The notes: generated by a model not told the origin, from the sequence alone. A stretch of DNA of 64,000 nucleotides from an uncultured Faecalibacterium sp. (GCA_934548045.1 CAKTEM010000002.1:104611-168610), one strand, 5' to 3'; positions 25,730 to 34,897 are shown, counted from the stretch's first letter. Numbers and translations: made by a program.

Positions 25730-26662
25730 TTAGTCAGCAAAGAGCGGCGTGGACAGGTAGCGGTCTCCGGTATCGGGCAGCAGAACGACGATGTTCTTGC
25801 CTGCGTTCTCCGGACGCTTTGCCAGCTGCAGAGCAGCCCAGACAGCAGCACCGGAAGAGATGCCGACCAGAACGCCCTCCTTGTGGCCGACGAGACGGCC
25901 GGTCGCAAATGCGTCCTCGTTGGCAACGGGGATGATCTCATCGTAGACCTTGGTATCCAGAACATCCGGAACAAAGCCTGCGCCAATGCCCTGAATCTTG
26001 TGTGCGCCTGCGGTACCCTTGCTCAGGACGGGAGAGGTAGCCGGCTCGACTGCGACGACCTTGACGTCGGGGTTCTGGCTCTTCAGGTACTGGCCGACAC
26101 CGGTGATGGTGCCGCCGGTGCCAACACCAGCAACGAAGATGTCGACCTTACCGTCGGTATCCTGCCAGATCTCGGGGCCAGTGGTCTCAAAGTGAGCCTT
26201 GGGGTTTGCCGGGTTGACGAACTGGCCGGGGATGAAGGAGTTGGGGATCTCTTTTGCCAGCTCATCGGCCTTGGCAATGGCACCCTTCATGCCCTTTGCA
26301 CCCTCGCTCAGAACCAGCTCGGCACCGTAAGCCTTCATCAGCTGGCGACGCTCGACGCTCATGGTCTCGGGCATGACGATGATAATGCGGTAGCCCTTTG
26401 CAGCAGCCACAGCAGCCAAACCGATGCCGGTGTTGCCGGAGGTCGGCTCGATGATGACGGAACCTTCCTTCAGCAGACCCTTTGCCTCAGCGTCGTCGAT
26501 CATGGCCTTTGCGATACGATCCTTGACGGAACCAGCCGGGTTGAAGTACTCCAGCTTTGCCAGAATCTTAGCGTTCAGGTCTTCCTGCTTTTCGATGTGG
26601 GCCAGCTCCAGCAGCGGAGTATGGCCAATCAGCTGATCTGCGGAAGTATAAATCTTGCTCAT
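25730..26662 (-). CDS. cysK: Cysteine synthase A (O-acetylserine sulfhydrylase)
   Basis: PLP enzyme making cysteine from O-acetylserine and sulfide. 310 residues. The PLP lysine lies in PAGSVKDRIA, the phosphate-binding loop is TSGNTGIGLA, and GVGTGGTITG binds PLP phosphate, all in the expected order. ATG 26662 has GGAGG upstream; five codons earlier is a weaker candidate. It diverges from an Rrf2 regulator; the 244-bp gap has matched operators, suggesting sulfur or cysteine control. Confidence 0.96.
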   Translation of the reverse strand: MSKIYTSADQLIGHTPLLELAHIEKQEDLNAKILAKLEYFNPAGSVKDRIAKAMIDDAEAKGLLKEGSVIIEPTSGNTGIGLAAVAAAKGYRIIIVMPETMSVERRQLMKAYGAELVLSEGAKGMKGAIAKADELAKEIPNSFIPGQFVNPANPKAHFETTGPEIWQDTDGKVDIFVAGVGTGGTITGVGQYLKSQNPDVKVVAVEPATSPVLSKGTAGAHKIQGIGAGFVPDVLDTKVYDEIIPVANEDAFATGRLVGHKEGVLVGISSGAAVWAALQLAKRPENAGKNIVVLLPDTGDRYLSTPLFAD

Positions 26663-26745
26663 AATCATTTCCTCCAATTACGGGCGCCTCGCCCGGCTGT
26701 TCCGGAGCGACCCGGTGTCTCTTCTGATGAATACTTTTTCCCTCT

Positions 26746-26768
26746 AAACCAACATGTTTTGTAGGTTT
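26746..26768 (-). promoter_or_regulatory. Rrf2-type operator of cysK
   Basis: AAACC-N12-AGGTTT, six bases downstream of the cysK -10. It has the same half-sites and spacing as the site in the divergent regulator promoter. Confidence 0.6.
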
Positions 26769-26774
26769 GATGGT

Positions 26775-26803
26775 ATTATAGCCCTCTTTGCCCCCTTTGT
26801 CAA
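26775..26803 (-). promoter_or_regulatory. Promoter of cysK
   Basis: On the minus strand a consensus TTGACA (26798-26803), 17-bp spacer and consensus TATAAT (26775-26780). Confidence 0.85.
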
Positions 26804-26826
26804 TGGAAATCTTCAAAAAAATTCAA

Positions 26827-26855
26827 TTGAAAAGTTATAAACCCTGTTGTATAAT
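26827..26855 (+). promoter_or_regulatory. Promoter of the Rrf2 regulator
   Basis: TTGAAA (26827-26832), 17-bp spacer, TATAAT (26850-26855), about 50 bp before the start. Confidence 0.8.
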
Positions 26856-26861
26856 AGGTTT
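26839..26861 (+). promoter_or_regulatory. Rrf2-type operator of the regulator gene
   Basis: AAACC-N12-AGGTTT covers the -10 of the regulator promoter, so binding should repress it. Confidence 0.6.
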
Positions 26862-26906
26862 CATTAGAAGAGATTCCATTTTTTACGATATAAAAAGGAG
26901 AACAGC

Positions 26907-27338
26907 ATGATCGTTTCAACCAAAGGCCGCTATGCTCTGCGCGTGATGATCGACCTCGCCGAGCATCGGTCCGAAAAATACGTTCCTTTAAAGGAAGTCG
27001 CCTCCCGGCAGGAGATCTCCGAAAAGTACCTCGAAAACATCCTGAAGGTACTGGTGCAGAACGGTTTCCTCGAGGGCCTGCGCGGCAAGGGCGGCGGCTA
27101 TCGCCTGACGCGCAGCCCCGACCAGTACACCGTCGGCGAGATTTTGGACCTGACCGAGGGCAATCTTGCCACCGTCAGCTGTCTGGCTCCGGGCGCACCT
27201 GCCTGTCACCGGATGGCAAGCTGCCGCACCTACGAGATGTGGAAGGGTCTGGACAAGATGATCGTGGACTACTTTAATAATATCACGCTGGCCGACCTCG
27301 CCGCACCGGAAGAAGCTGGAAACGACTATGTGATTTAA
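26907..27338 (+). CDS. Rrf2-family transcriptional regulator
   Basis: 143 residues. The winged helix begins MIVSTKGRYALRVMIDLA and contains the recognition region ISEKYLENILKVL and wing GLRGKGGGYRL, as in IscR/CymR. Three Cys at 92, 100 and 106 lie where IscR binds its 2Fe-2S cluster; CymR lacks them, so an iron-sulfur or redox sensor is possible. It diverges from cysK and shares an operator with it, so it probably controls cysteine synthesis and itself. ATG follows AAAAGGAG. Confidence 0.92.
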   Translation: MIVSTKGRYALRVMIDLAEHRSEKYVPLKEVASRQEISEKYLENILKVLVQNGFLEGLRGKGGGYRLTRSPDQYTVGEILDLTEGNLATVSCLAPGAPACHRMASCRTYEMWKGLDKMIVDYFNNITLADLAAPEEAGNDYVI

Positions 27339-27357
27339 AAGATACCTATTATAAAAA

Positions 27358-27413
27358 CCTCTCAGTCGAGCTTACGCTCGCCAGCTCCCCTAACAGGGGA
27401 GCCTTTGGCAATG
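27358..27413 (+). repeat. Dispersed palindromic repeat, copy 3 (after the Rrf2 gene)
   Basis: CCTCTCAGT, hairpin CGAGC-TTAC-GCTCG, CCAGCTCCCCT-AAC-AGGGGAGCC, TTTGGCAATGCG. An outer pairing AAAACCTC/GAGGTT with T-rich sequence after it (to about 27442) may make it the terminator of the regulator gene. Confidence 0.82.
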
Positions 27414-27511
27414 CGAACATCAATGGGGAGGTTCTTTCTTTTATTCAGCCCTTTTTATCGGACACATTTGCAAACTTTTTGTGAATTGTCGGTCTGCACC
27501 CGGTCAACCTA

Positions 27512-27540
27512 TTGACAAAGGGGGTGGCTTGGAGTATATT
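27512..27540 (+). promoter_or_regulatory. Promoter of clpB
   Basis: TTGACA (27512-27517), 17-bp spacer, TATATT (27535-27540), directly followed by the CIRCE element. Confidence 0.85.
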
Positions 27541-27541
27541 A

Positions 27542-27568
27542 TTAGCAGTCAAGCGCAGAGAGTGCTAA
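27542..27568 (+). promoter_or_regulatory. CIRCE element (HrcA operator)
   Basis: TTAGCAGTC-N9-GAGTGCTAA, one mismatch from the consensus TTAGCACTC-N9-GAGTGCTAA. It starts right after the -10, where HrcA would block clpB transcription without heat stress. Confidence 0.92.
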
Positions 27569-27639
27569 ACAAGATTCAGCAGTCTTGATAAGTGATTGAC
27601 AACAGCCTAGAATCTTCGGTACGAATGGAGGTCAACTTT

Positions 27640-30252
27640 ATGAATACCAATCAATATACCCAGAAAACCCTCGAGGCTCTTCAGGCAGCGCAGCAGCTGG
27701 CTGTGGAGTACCAGCATAACGCATTGGAGCCGGAGCATTTGCTTCATGCTCTGGCAACGCAGGAGCAGGGCCTTATTCCCCAGCTCCTCCAGAAACTGAA
27801 TGTCGACCCGGGCAGCTTTGCCGCCGCAGTCGCCGAAAAGCTTTCGGCTCTGCCCCGTGTCTCCGGCTCCGGCCGTGACCCCGACAAGGTCTATATCTCA
27901 CAGGCAACGGACAAAGTCCTGAGTGCCGCCGCCCGGGAAGCCAAGGCCATGAAAGACGACTTCGTGAGCGTTGAGCATGTCTTCCTCGGCCTGCTGGACG
28001 AGCAGACCTCGAACACCACCGAGTTGTTCCGTGCGTTCAGCATCACCAAGGACAAGTTCCTGCAGCAGCTGACGGCCGTTCGCGGCAACCAGCGTGTCAC
28101 CACCGATAACCCGGAGGACACCTACAATGCCCTGCAGAAGTACGGTCAGGATCTGGTCGACCTTGCCCGGAAGCAGAAGCTCGATCCCGTGATTGGCCGA
28201 GATCAGGAGATCCGCAACGTCATCCGAATCCTTTCCCGTAAGACCAAAAACAACCCCTGCCTGATCGGTGAGCCGGGCGTCGGTAAGACGGCCATCGCCG
28301 AAGGTCTGGCAGAGCGTATCGTCCGGGGCGATGTGCCGGAGAACCTGAAAGACCGCACCGTGTTCAGTCTGGACATGGGCGCACTGGTCGCCGGTGCAAA
28401 GTACCGCGGCGAGTTTGAGGAGCGTTTGAAGAGCGTCCTGAACGAGGTTAAAAAGAGTGAAGGCAAGATCATCCTCTTCATTGATGAGCTGCACACCATC
28501 GTCGGCGCAGGCAAGACCGACGGCGCAATGGACGCCGGCAACCTGCTGAAACCGATGCTGGCCCGTGGCGAGCTGCACTGCATCGGTGCGACCACGCTGG
28601 ATGAGTACCGCCAGTATATCGAGAAAGACCCTGCGCTGGAACGTCGTTTCCAGCCGGTGCAGGTCGATGAGCCGTCCGTCGAGGACACCATCTCTATCCT
28701 GCGCGGCCTGAAAGAGCGGTATGAAGTCTTCCACGGCGTCAAGATCAGCGATAACGCCCTGATCGCCGCTGCTACCCTGTCCGACCGGTATATCACCGAC
28801 CGCTTCCTCCCCGATAAGGCCATCGACCTTGTGGATGAGGCCTGCGCCATGATCAAGACCGAGATGGACAGTATGCCCAGCGAGATGGATGATTTGGCCC
28901 ACCGCATCACCCAGCTTCAGATCGAGCAGGTCAGCCTGAAAAAGGAGACCGACGCCCTGAGCCAGAGCCGCCTGCACGAGCTGGAAAAAGAGCTTGCCGA
29001 ATTGCAGGATAAGTTCCGCAGCATGAAGGCAAAGTGGGAGAATGAGAAGAACGCCATCGGCAAGGTACAGAGCCTGCGTGAGCAGATCGAGCAGACCAAC
29101 GCCGCCATCGAGAAGGCACAGCGTGAGTACGACCTGAACAAGGCCGCTGAGCTGAAATACGGCAAGCTGCCCGAACTCCAGAAACAGCTGGAAGCCGAAG
29201 AGAAGCTTGCCAACGAGAAGAAGGAAGACAGCCTGCTGCGTGACCGTGTGACGGACGAGGAGATCGCCCGTATCGTGGCTCGCTGGACCGGCATCCCCGT
29301 TGAGAAGCTAGTCGAGGGTGAGCGCGAGAAGCTGCTCCATCTGGACGATGTGCTGCATCAGCGTGTCATCGGTCAGGATGAAGCTGTCACCAAGGTCAGC
29401 GAAGCAATCCTGCGCAGCCGCGCCGGCATCGCCAACCCGAACCGCCCCATCGGCAGCTTCCTCTTCCTCGGCCCGACCGGTGTCGGCAAGACCGAACTGG
29501 CAAAAGCTCTGGCACAGGCACTGTTCGACGATGAGAAGAATCTGGTGCGTATCGACATGACCGAATATATGGAGAAGTTCAGCGTCAGCCGTCTGATCGG
29601 TGCGCCTCCGGGATATGTCGGTTATGAAGAGGGCGGCCAGCTGACCGAGGCCGTCCGCCGGAAACCGTACAGCGTCGTGCTGTTCGATGAGGTGGAGAAG
29701 GCTCACCCGGACGTCTTCAATATCCTGCTTCAGGTGCTGGACGATGGCCGCATCACCGACAGTCAGGGCCGCACCGTGGATTTCAAGAACACGGTCATCA
29801 TCCTGACCTCCAACCTTGGCAGCGACATCATCCTGAACGACCTTGAGCAGAGCCGCGCAAATGGTTCCAACGAGCTGAGCGCAGAAGCCCGCCAGCAGAT
29901 CGACCTGCTGCTCAAGTCGAAGTTCCGTCCGGAGTTCCTGAACCGTCTGGACGAGATCGTCTACTACAAGAGCCTGACCAAGGACGAGATGCGCAGCATC
30001 GTCGACCTGCAGCTCAACGACCTGCGTCACCGCATGGATGAGGGCAAGCACCTCAATCTTGAGGTCACCACCGCAGCCAAGGATTATATCATCGACTCGG
30101 CTTACGACAGCGTTTACGGCGCACGTCCCATCAAGCGGTTCATCCAGAGCCGTGTGGAGACGCTCATCGCAAAGGCCATCATCCGCGGCGACTTTGCCGA
30201 GGGTTCGACCCTGACCGTGGATTACGACGGTACCGCACTGGTGCTGAAATAA
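27640..30252 (+). CDS. clpB: ATP-dependent chaperone ClpB
   Basis: Hsp100 disaggregase that, with DnaK, extracts polypeptides from aggregates. 870 residues: N-terminal double repeat (about 1-145), AAA-1 with GEPGVGKT and IDELHTIVGAG, a long coiled-coil middle domain (about 400-530) that separates ClpB from ClpC, AAA-2 with GPTGVGKTE and LFDEVEKAHPDVF, and a small C-terminal domain. No ClpP-binding IGF loop is seen. ATG 27640 has GGAGG upstream. A CIRCE element at its promoter shows HrcA control. Confidence 0.97.
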   Translation: MNTNQYTQKTLEALQAAQQLAVEYQHNALEPEHLLHALATQEQGLIPQLLQKLNVDPGSFAAAVAEKLSALPRVSGSGRDPDKVYISQATDKVLSAAAREAKAMKDDFVSVEHVFLGLLDEQTSNTTELFRAFSITKDKFLQQLTAVRGNQRVTTDNPEDTYNALQKYGQDLVDLARKQKLDPVIGRDQEIRNVIRILSRKTKNNPCLIGEPGVGKTAIAEGLAERIVRGDVPENLKDRTVFSLDMGALVAGAKYRGEFEERLKSVLNEVKKSEGKIILFIDELHTIVGAGKTDGAMDAGNLLKPMLARGELHCIGATTLDEYRQYIEKDPALERRFQPVQVDEPSVEDTISILRGLKERYEVFHGVKISDNALIAAATLSDRYITDRFLPDKAIDLVDEACAMIKTEMDSMPSEMDDLAHRITQLQIEQVSLKKETDALSQSRLHELEKELAELQDKFRSMKAKWENEKNAIGKVQSLREQIEQTNAAIEKAQREYDLNKAAELKYGKLPELQKQLEAEEKLANEKKEDSLLRDRVTDEEIARIVARWTGIPVEKLVEGEREKLLHLDDVLHQRVIGQDEAVTKVSEAILRSRAGIANPNRPIGSFLFLGPTGVGKTELAKALAQALFDDEKNLVRIDMTEYMEKFSVSRLIGAPPGYVGYEEGGQLTEAVRRKPYSVVLFDEVEKAHPDVFNILLQVLDDGRITDSQGRTVDFKNTVIILTSNLGSDIILNDLEQSRANGSNELSAEARQQIDLLLKSKFRPEFLNRLDEIVYYKSLTKDEMRSIVDLQLNDLRHRMDEGKHLNLEVTTAAKDYIIDSAYDSVYGARPIKRFIQSRVETLIAKAIIRGDFAEGSTLTVDYDGTALVLK

Positions 30253-30345
30253 CTCGTATTCATACACTCTTTACACATTTTGTACCTGCACAAGAGCTGT
30301 AACGCTTGCATGAGGGTCCGGAATATGTTATTATAGACCCTGAAC

Positions 30346-30390
30346 AATGTGCTTTTCATCGTCGAAGGCAACGGTGGGAAGCACATTTTT
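30346..30390 (+). terminator. Terminator of clpB
   Basis: AATGTGCTT pairs with AAGCACATT and is followed by T residues. A second hairpin, GACCGTTTCCGCC-GCA-GGCGGAAACCGGTC (30412-30442), without T run, follows in the leader of the next gene. Confidence 0.75.
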
Positions 30391-30514
30391 GTTAAACCAG
30401 AAAGCAAGCAAAAGACCGTTTCCGCCGCAGGCGGAAACCGGTCTTCTATCTCTGCATCTGCTTTCAAAGTTACAGCGATATTATAAAAGAAAGTTGAGTG
30501 TGATTTCCCTTTTT

Positions 30515-31837
30515 ATGGACGATGGCAGTATTACGCTCTTGGTGGCGTTGATGATTCTGGTGGCTTTCTCCGCCTTTTTCTCCGCCTCCGAGACCGCATT
30601 TTCTTCCCTGAACCAGATACGCCTGAAAAGCCGTGCCGACGATGGCGACACTTCCGCTGCTCGTGTGCTGGCAATGGCCGAGCAGTACGATAAGCTGCTC
30701 TCCTCGATCCTGATCGGCAACAACATCGTGAACATCGCGGCCGCATCTATCGGCACCATCCTGTTCACCAAATGGCTCGGCCCGGAACGGGGCGCAACGG
30801 TCTCCACCATCGTGCTGACCGTCGTTGTCCTGATCTTCGGTGAGGTAACTCCCAAAAGCCTTGCGAAGGAGATGCCCGAAAAGGTCGCGACCTTTGTTGC
30901 GCCCATCCTGAACCTCCTGATGGTGCTGTTCACTCCCCTGACTTGGCTGTTCAGCCAGTGGAAAAAGCTGCTGGGCCATTTCGTTCACAGCAGTGAGAGC
31001 GACGCCATCACCGAAGGTGAACTCATCACGATGGTGAGCGAGGCCGAGAGCGACGGCGAGCTGACCGACCGTGAGAGCCAGCTCATCCGGAGTGCCATCG
31101 AGTTCGACGATGTGGAAGTCGAGGAAATTCTGACGCCCCGTGTCGATGTCATTGCCGTCTCCGACGAGACTTCCCTCGAGGAGCTGGCGCAGACCTTTGC
31201 CGATTCCGGCTATTCCCGTCTGCCTGTCTACCACGGCACCATCGACAACATCATCGGCGTGGTCCATGAGAAGGACTTCTATCTGGCCCGTCTGAAAAAG
31301 GCCGCCACCATCGACGACCTCATCACGCCCACTCTGTATACGACCGGTTCCACCCAGATTTCCCAGCTGCTCCGCACCCTGCGCGAACAGCATCATCATC
31401 TGGCCGTAGTCGTGGACGAATACGGCGGAACCGAGGGCATCATCACGCTGGAAGACATCTTGGAAGAGCTGGTCGGCGAGATTTGGGATGAACACGACGA
31501 AGTGACCGAGGATTTCCGCCAGCAGTCGGACGGCAGCTGGCTGGTGTCCGGCTCCGCCAGCGTCGATGACCTGTACGAGACGCTCAGCCTGCCCGAAGAC
31601 GACGAGATCGACTCCAACACCGTCAACGGTCTGGTGCAGGAAAAGACCCATCATCTGCCGAAGGTCGGCGACCACTTCACGCTGGACACCTTTGACGGCG
31701 TCGTGACGCGCACGGCACGCCGCCGGGTCACCGAAGTCCGCTTGACCCCGAGCACCCCCGTCGAAGAATCCGACAAGGACGACGAGAAGGAAAAACGCTT
31801 CAGCCGCCTTGCCTCCCGGGTCGAGAATCGAAGCTGA
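30515..31837 (+). CDS. CNNM/CBS/CorC_HlyC-domain membrane protein (hemolysin C family)
   Basis: 440 residues. The N-terminal CNNM transmembrane domain (about 1-190, with SASETAFSSLNQIRLKSRADDG and GEVTPKSLA) is followed by a CBS pair (LTPRVDVIAV, GYSRLPVYHGTIDNIIGVVHEKD, VVVDEYGGTEGIITLEDILEELVGEI) and a C-terminal CorC_HlyC domain. Family members are linked to magnesium or cobalt efflux rather than hemolysis. The start is uncertain; ATG 30515 is best on homology although its ribosome site is weak, and GTG 30500 is possible. The tail is acidic and basic by turns. Confidence 0.9.
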   Translation: MDDGSITLLVALMILVAFSAFFSASETAFSSLNQIRLKSRADDGDTSAARVLAMAEQYDKLLSSILIGNNIVNIAAASIGTILFTKWLGPERGATVSTIVLTVVVLIFGEVTPKSLAKEMPEKVATFVAPILNLLMVLFTPLTWLFSQWKKLLGHFVHSSESDAITEGELITMVSEAESDGELTDRESQLIRSAIEFDDVEVEEILTPRVDVIAVSDETSLEELAQTFADSGYSRLPVYHGTIDNIIGVVHEKDFYLARLKKAATIDDLITPTLYTTGSTQISQLLRTLREQHHHLAVVVDEYGGTEGIITLEDILEELVGEIWDEHDEVTEDFRQQSDGSWLVSGSASVDDLYETLSLPEDDEIDSNTVNGLVQEKTHHLPKVGDHFTLDTFDGVVTRTARRRVTEVRLTPSTPVEESDKDDEKEKRFSRLASRVENRS

Positions 31838-31857
31838 TAACCCCAAAAACATATTGT

Positions 31858-31907
31858 AAAGCTCCCCATCTCCGCACCGCTAAGGTGTTGGATATGAGGA
31901 GCTTTTT
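31858..31907 (+). terminator. Terminator of the CNNM/CBS gene
   Basis: AAAGCTCC pairs with GGAGCTTT around a 32-base loop and ends in five T. Confidence 0.8.
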
Positions 31908-31934
31908 CGTACTAGACTATTTTTTCATCGGAAC

Positions 31935-31961
31935 GTATGGTATACTTAGCTTAACAAATCG
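31935..31961 (+). promoter_or_regulatory. Promoter element shared with the radical-SAM-like gene
   Basis: GTATGGTATACT, six bases, AACAAATCG. It contains a -10 TATACT (31941-31946) and ends 20 bases before the ATG. The same element at the same distance precedes the gene at 51769. Confidence 0.6.
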
Positions 31962-31980
31962 GAATTTGCGGAGGCGCGTC

Positions 31981-32421
31981 ATGATCATAGTAGTGGACAA
32001 AACAAGTCTTTCAGAAGCGGCTACGGTACATTCTATATCTTGGAAAGAATCTCATTGCTCCTTTTGTTCTGCCAGCTTCATAGAGCAACACACACCAGAA
32101 CGACAGCGAGAGTATCTAGAAAGAAAAATAAACGTCGGCAGCAAGTTGTTTATGCTTGTCGAAGAAATGCCAATAGGAATAGTCTCGGTTACTGACAGTT
32201 TAATTGAAGACCTTTATATCCTTCCTGACAAACAGAATATGGGGTATGGAACAAAGCTTTTGCAATTTGCAGTAAGCCAATGTACAGGAACTCCAACACT
32301 GTGGATTTTAGAAAATAACATAAATGCCGAGAGACTTTATCTGCGAATGGGTTTTGAGAAAACAGGCAGAAAAAATACGATAGACAATGGGTTTGATGAG
32401 ATTGAGTTTGCATTGACATAA
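31981..32421 (+). CDS. GNAT-family N-acetyltransferase (AT-rich, likely acquired)
   Basis: 146 residues with GNAT features: IEDLYILPDKQNMGYGTKLL for the acetyl-CoA loop and NNINAERLYLRMGFEKTGR for motif B. Codon use is AT-rich compared with its neighbours, which suggests transfer. The ATG at 31981 has GGAGG upstream; the open frame to the left overlaps the previous terminator and is not coding. Substrate unknown. Confidence 0.87.
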   Translation: MIIVVDKTSLSEAATVHSISWKESHCSFCSASFIEQHTPERQREYLERKINVGSKLFMLVEEMPIGIVSVTDSLIEDLYILPDKQNMGYGTKLLQFAVSQCTGTPTLWILENNINAERLYLRMGFEKTGRKNTIDNGFDEIEFALT

Positions 32422-32454
32422 ATTCGCGTTTGTGGAGCGAAGTGGAATAAACGA

Positions 32455-32505
32455 AAAAAGACCAGCATTGCAGGCTGAAACAGCCTTTGCAATGCTGGTC
32501 TTTTT
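32455..32505. terminator. Strong bidirectional terminator
   Basis: AAAAAGACCAGCATTGCA pairs with TGCAATGCTGGTCTTTTT, with an inner GGCTG-AAA-CAGCC hairpin. It ends both the acetyltransferase gene and the purA-degV operon. Confidence 0.95.
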
Positions 32506-32548
32506 GATGGAAAAACGGCGTGGGAAACCGCGCCGTTTCTTGTTCTGT

Positions 32549-33451
32549 TTACTGTTTCTTCCACCGCCGGGCAATACCCATGCCGAGGGCATAGGGGCCG
32601 GTATGAACTGCGATGGTGCAGCCGATCTGCAGCAGCTCGACGTCGCACTTGCTTGCCGGGTACTTGGCGCGGAGAGCCGCACGGGTCTGCATCCACAGAC
32701 GCTTGCCCTCTTCCTCATCGTAGCCGTAGCCGACGGTGATGCAGTACTCATCCGGGTTGCCGCCGTGGGCATCCAGATAGCCCATCAGCTGTTCCAGAGC
32801 CTTTTCAAAGCTCTTCTGACGGCCGCGTGCCACGCCGCCGGAGAAGATCTCGCCTTCCTTGAACAAGATCATCGGCTTGATGCCGAGGATGTTTGCCGCG
32901 CGGCCGGTCGCCTTGCCGATACGACCGCCCTTGATGAGGTAATCGAGGTTGCCGACCGTGAAGAAGATCTGGTTGGTGACGCGCTCTGCGGAGAGCCAGG
33001 CCACGGCCTCTTCCAGCGTGCAGCCTGCATCCCGGATGGCAACAGCGTTCTCGACCGTGATAGCCTCGGTGACGGTCGCCGCCTCGGTATCCATGACCTC
33101 GATCTTTGCATCCGGATAATCTTCCAGAACCAGGTCACGGGCGTTCCGTGCGCTGCCGACACAGCCGCTCATCTTACCGGTGAAGCAGAGGCAGAGGGTC
33201 GGGCGGCCAGCTTCGGCCTGCTTGCGGAAGACTTCCTCGAAGTCCTCGATGGAGGCAAGGCTGGTCTTGGGGTATGCCGACGGATTATCGACCATGAACT
33301 GATAAAAAGCCCGTACCGAGATCTCCTTGCCCTCTTTCTGGTAATGTTCGCCGTCCAGAGAGACGTAGAATGGCACCACTTCGATGTTCAGCTGTTTCGC
33401 TGTTTCCGGTGTCAGGTCGCACGCGCTGTCAGTAATGATATCAAACAACAT
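32549..33451 (-). CDS. DegV-family fatty-acid-binding protein
   Basis: 300 residues of the DegV fold. Start MLFDIITDSACDLTPE is typical, followed by VPFYVSLDGEHY, the central fatty-acid site region TSLASIEDFEEVF, and GGRIGKATGRAANILGIKP. DegV (FakB-like) proteins hand fatty acids to a FakA kinase. ATG 33451 has AAGGAAG upstream. It follows purA with a 42-bp gap. A second DegV gene lies at 62910. Confidence 0.93.
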   Translation of the reverse strand: MLFDIITDSACDLTPETAKQLNIEVVPFYVSLDGEHYQKEGKEISVRAFYQFMVDNPSAYPKTSLASIEDFEEVFRKQAEAGRPTLCLCFTGKMSGCVGSARNARDLVLEDYPDAKIEVMDTEAATVTEAITVENAVAIRDAGCTLEEAVAWLSAERVTNQIFFTVGNLDYLIKGGRIGKATGRAANILGIKPMILFKEGEIFSGGVARGRQKSFEKALEQLMGYLDAHGGNPDEYCITVGYGYDEEEGKRLWMQTRAALRAKYPASKCDVELLQIGCTIAVHTGPYALGMGIARRWKKQ

Positions 33452-33493
33452 ATTGTGACGCTTCCTTTTCGATTGCGGTCGGGCTGCTCTCAA

Positions 33494-34786
33494 TTAGACG
33501 TGATGAACGTATGCCTCACGCTCTGCGCCGACCGAGATATAAGTGATCTTGCAGCCAACTGCCTTTTCGAGGTACTCGATGTAGTCCTGAGCTTCCTTGG
33601 GCAGGTCTTCCCACTTGCGCGCTGCGGTGATGTCGCAGTGCCAGCCCGGCAGGTACTCGACCACCGGCTGTGCGGTGTCCAGAGCCTCGCCCATCGGGAA
33701 ACGAGTAGTCGTGGTTCCGTCAGTCAGCTTGTAAGCGGTGACCATCGGAATCTTCTCCATGTAGTCCAGAACGTCCAGCAGGGTCAGAGCGACCTCATCG
33801 CAGCCTTGGCAGAAGACACCATAGCGGCTTGCGACCAGGTCGATGGGGCCGACGCGGCGAGGACGGCCGGTAGCTGCGCCGTACTCGTGGCCAGCTTCAC
33901 GCAGCTCGTGCTTTTCTTCCTCGGTCATTGCCAGCTCAGCGGTAAAGGGGCCGTCGCCGACGCAGGAAGAGTAAGCCTTCATGACGCCGATGGAGTTGTG
34001 CAGCTTGTGGCCCGGGATGCCTGCGCCGATGGGAGCGTAAGCACCGATGACGTTGGAAGAAGTGGTGTACGGATAGATGCCAAAGTCGATATCACGCAGT
34101 GCGCCCAGCTGAGCCTCGAACAGGACCTTCTTGCCGGCGGCGTCTGCGTCTGCCAGATACTGGCCGACATCGCAGATATAATCCTTGAAGATAGCGGCGT
34201 ACTTCTCCAGCCATGCCCACATCTCATCGACGCTGATGGGAGCGGCATTGTAGCTGCCCTCCATCACCAGATTCTTGGAATCGACCATGGTGACGAGACG
34301 CTTCTTGACTGCCTCATCCAGATGGAGCAGGTCGCCCATGCGGAGGGTCTTCTTCATGTACTTATCACCGTAAGCGTAGGCGATGCCGCGCTTGGTGGAA
34401 CCGAACTGTGCGCCGGTCTTGGACAGACGGGCCTCTTCCAGACCGTCCTGCTCGACATGATACGGCATGGTGATGGTAGCACGGTCGGAGATCTTCAGGT
34501 TTGCAGGGCTGATCTCGATGCCCTGCTCACGCAGCTTGTTGATCTCGCCGTCCAGATGATGCGGATCAATGACCATACCATTGCCCATGACACAGACAAC
34601 GTTCGGGCGAAGGATACCGGAGGGCAGCAGATTCAGCACGAATTTGCCGCGCTCGTTCTTAACGGTGTGGCCTGCATTGTTGCCGCCCTGATAGCGTGCA
34701 ACGATGTCGTACTCCTGGCTGATCAGGTCGACCATGCGGCCCTTGCCCTCATCGCCCCAGTTGATACCCGTAATTGCAGTAAGCAT
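33494..34786 (-). CDS. purA: Adenylosuccinate synthetase
   Basis: Makes adenylosuccinate from IMP and Asp with GTP, first step to AMP. 430 residues. It starts MLTAITGINWGDEGKGRMVD, the P-loop and catalytic Asp, with NAGHTV at residues 37-42, GTKRGIAYAYGDK (variant of the family GTTKRGIGPAY), and TGRPRRVGPIDLVASRYG near the guanine site. Length and motif order are normal. A GAGG site precedes ATG 34786. Confidence 0.97.
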   Translation of the reverse strand: MLTAITGINWGDEGKGRMVDLISQEYDIVARYQGGNNAGHTVKNERGKFVLNLLPSGILRPNVVCVMGNGMVIDPHHLDGEINKLREQGIEISPANLKISDRATITMPYHVEQDGLEEARLSKTGAQFGSTKRGIAYAYGDKYMKKTLRMGDLLHLDEAVKKRLVTMVDSKNLVMEGSYNAAPISVDEMWAWLEKYAAIFKDYICDVGQYLADADAAGKKVLFEAQLGALRDIDFGIYPYTTSSNVIGAYAPIGAGIPGHKLHNSIGVMKAYSSCVGDGPFTAELAMTEEEKHELREAGHEYGAATGRPRRVGPIDLVASRYGVFCQGCDEVALTLLDVLDYMEKIPMVTAYKLTDGTTTTRFPMGEALDTAQPVVEYLPGWHCDITAARKWEDLPKEAQDYIEYLEKAVGCKITYISVGAEREAYVHHV

Positions 34787-34897
34787 AATAAATGACCTCT
34801 TTATGAATTTTCATAAGACAGCCTTTTCCGGACACCTTGTCCGGGATACGCCACCTTGGAAACGATTTTAATGCTGTCGGGAACCCACAACAGCTCT

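Noticed and set aside
27898..28977. 359-codon minus-strand frame inside clpB
   Set aside because: Antisense to ClpB AAA-1; no ribosome site or domain.
30347..30514. N-terminal extension of the CNNM/CBS protein by 56 codons
   Set aside because: The extension overlaps the clpB terminator and a second GC-rich hairpin; its sequence is unlike the family and has no ribosome site.
32432..34795. 787-codon plus-strand frame across degV and purA
   Set aside because: Antisense shadow of purA and degV. It also reads through a strong bidirectional terminator.
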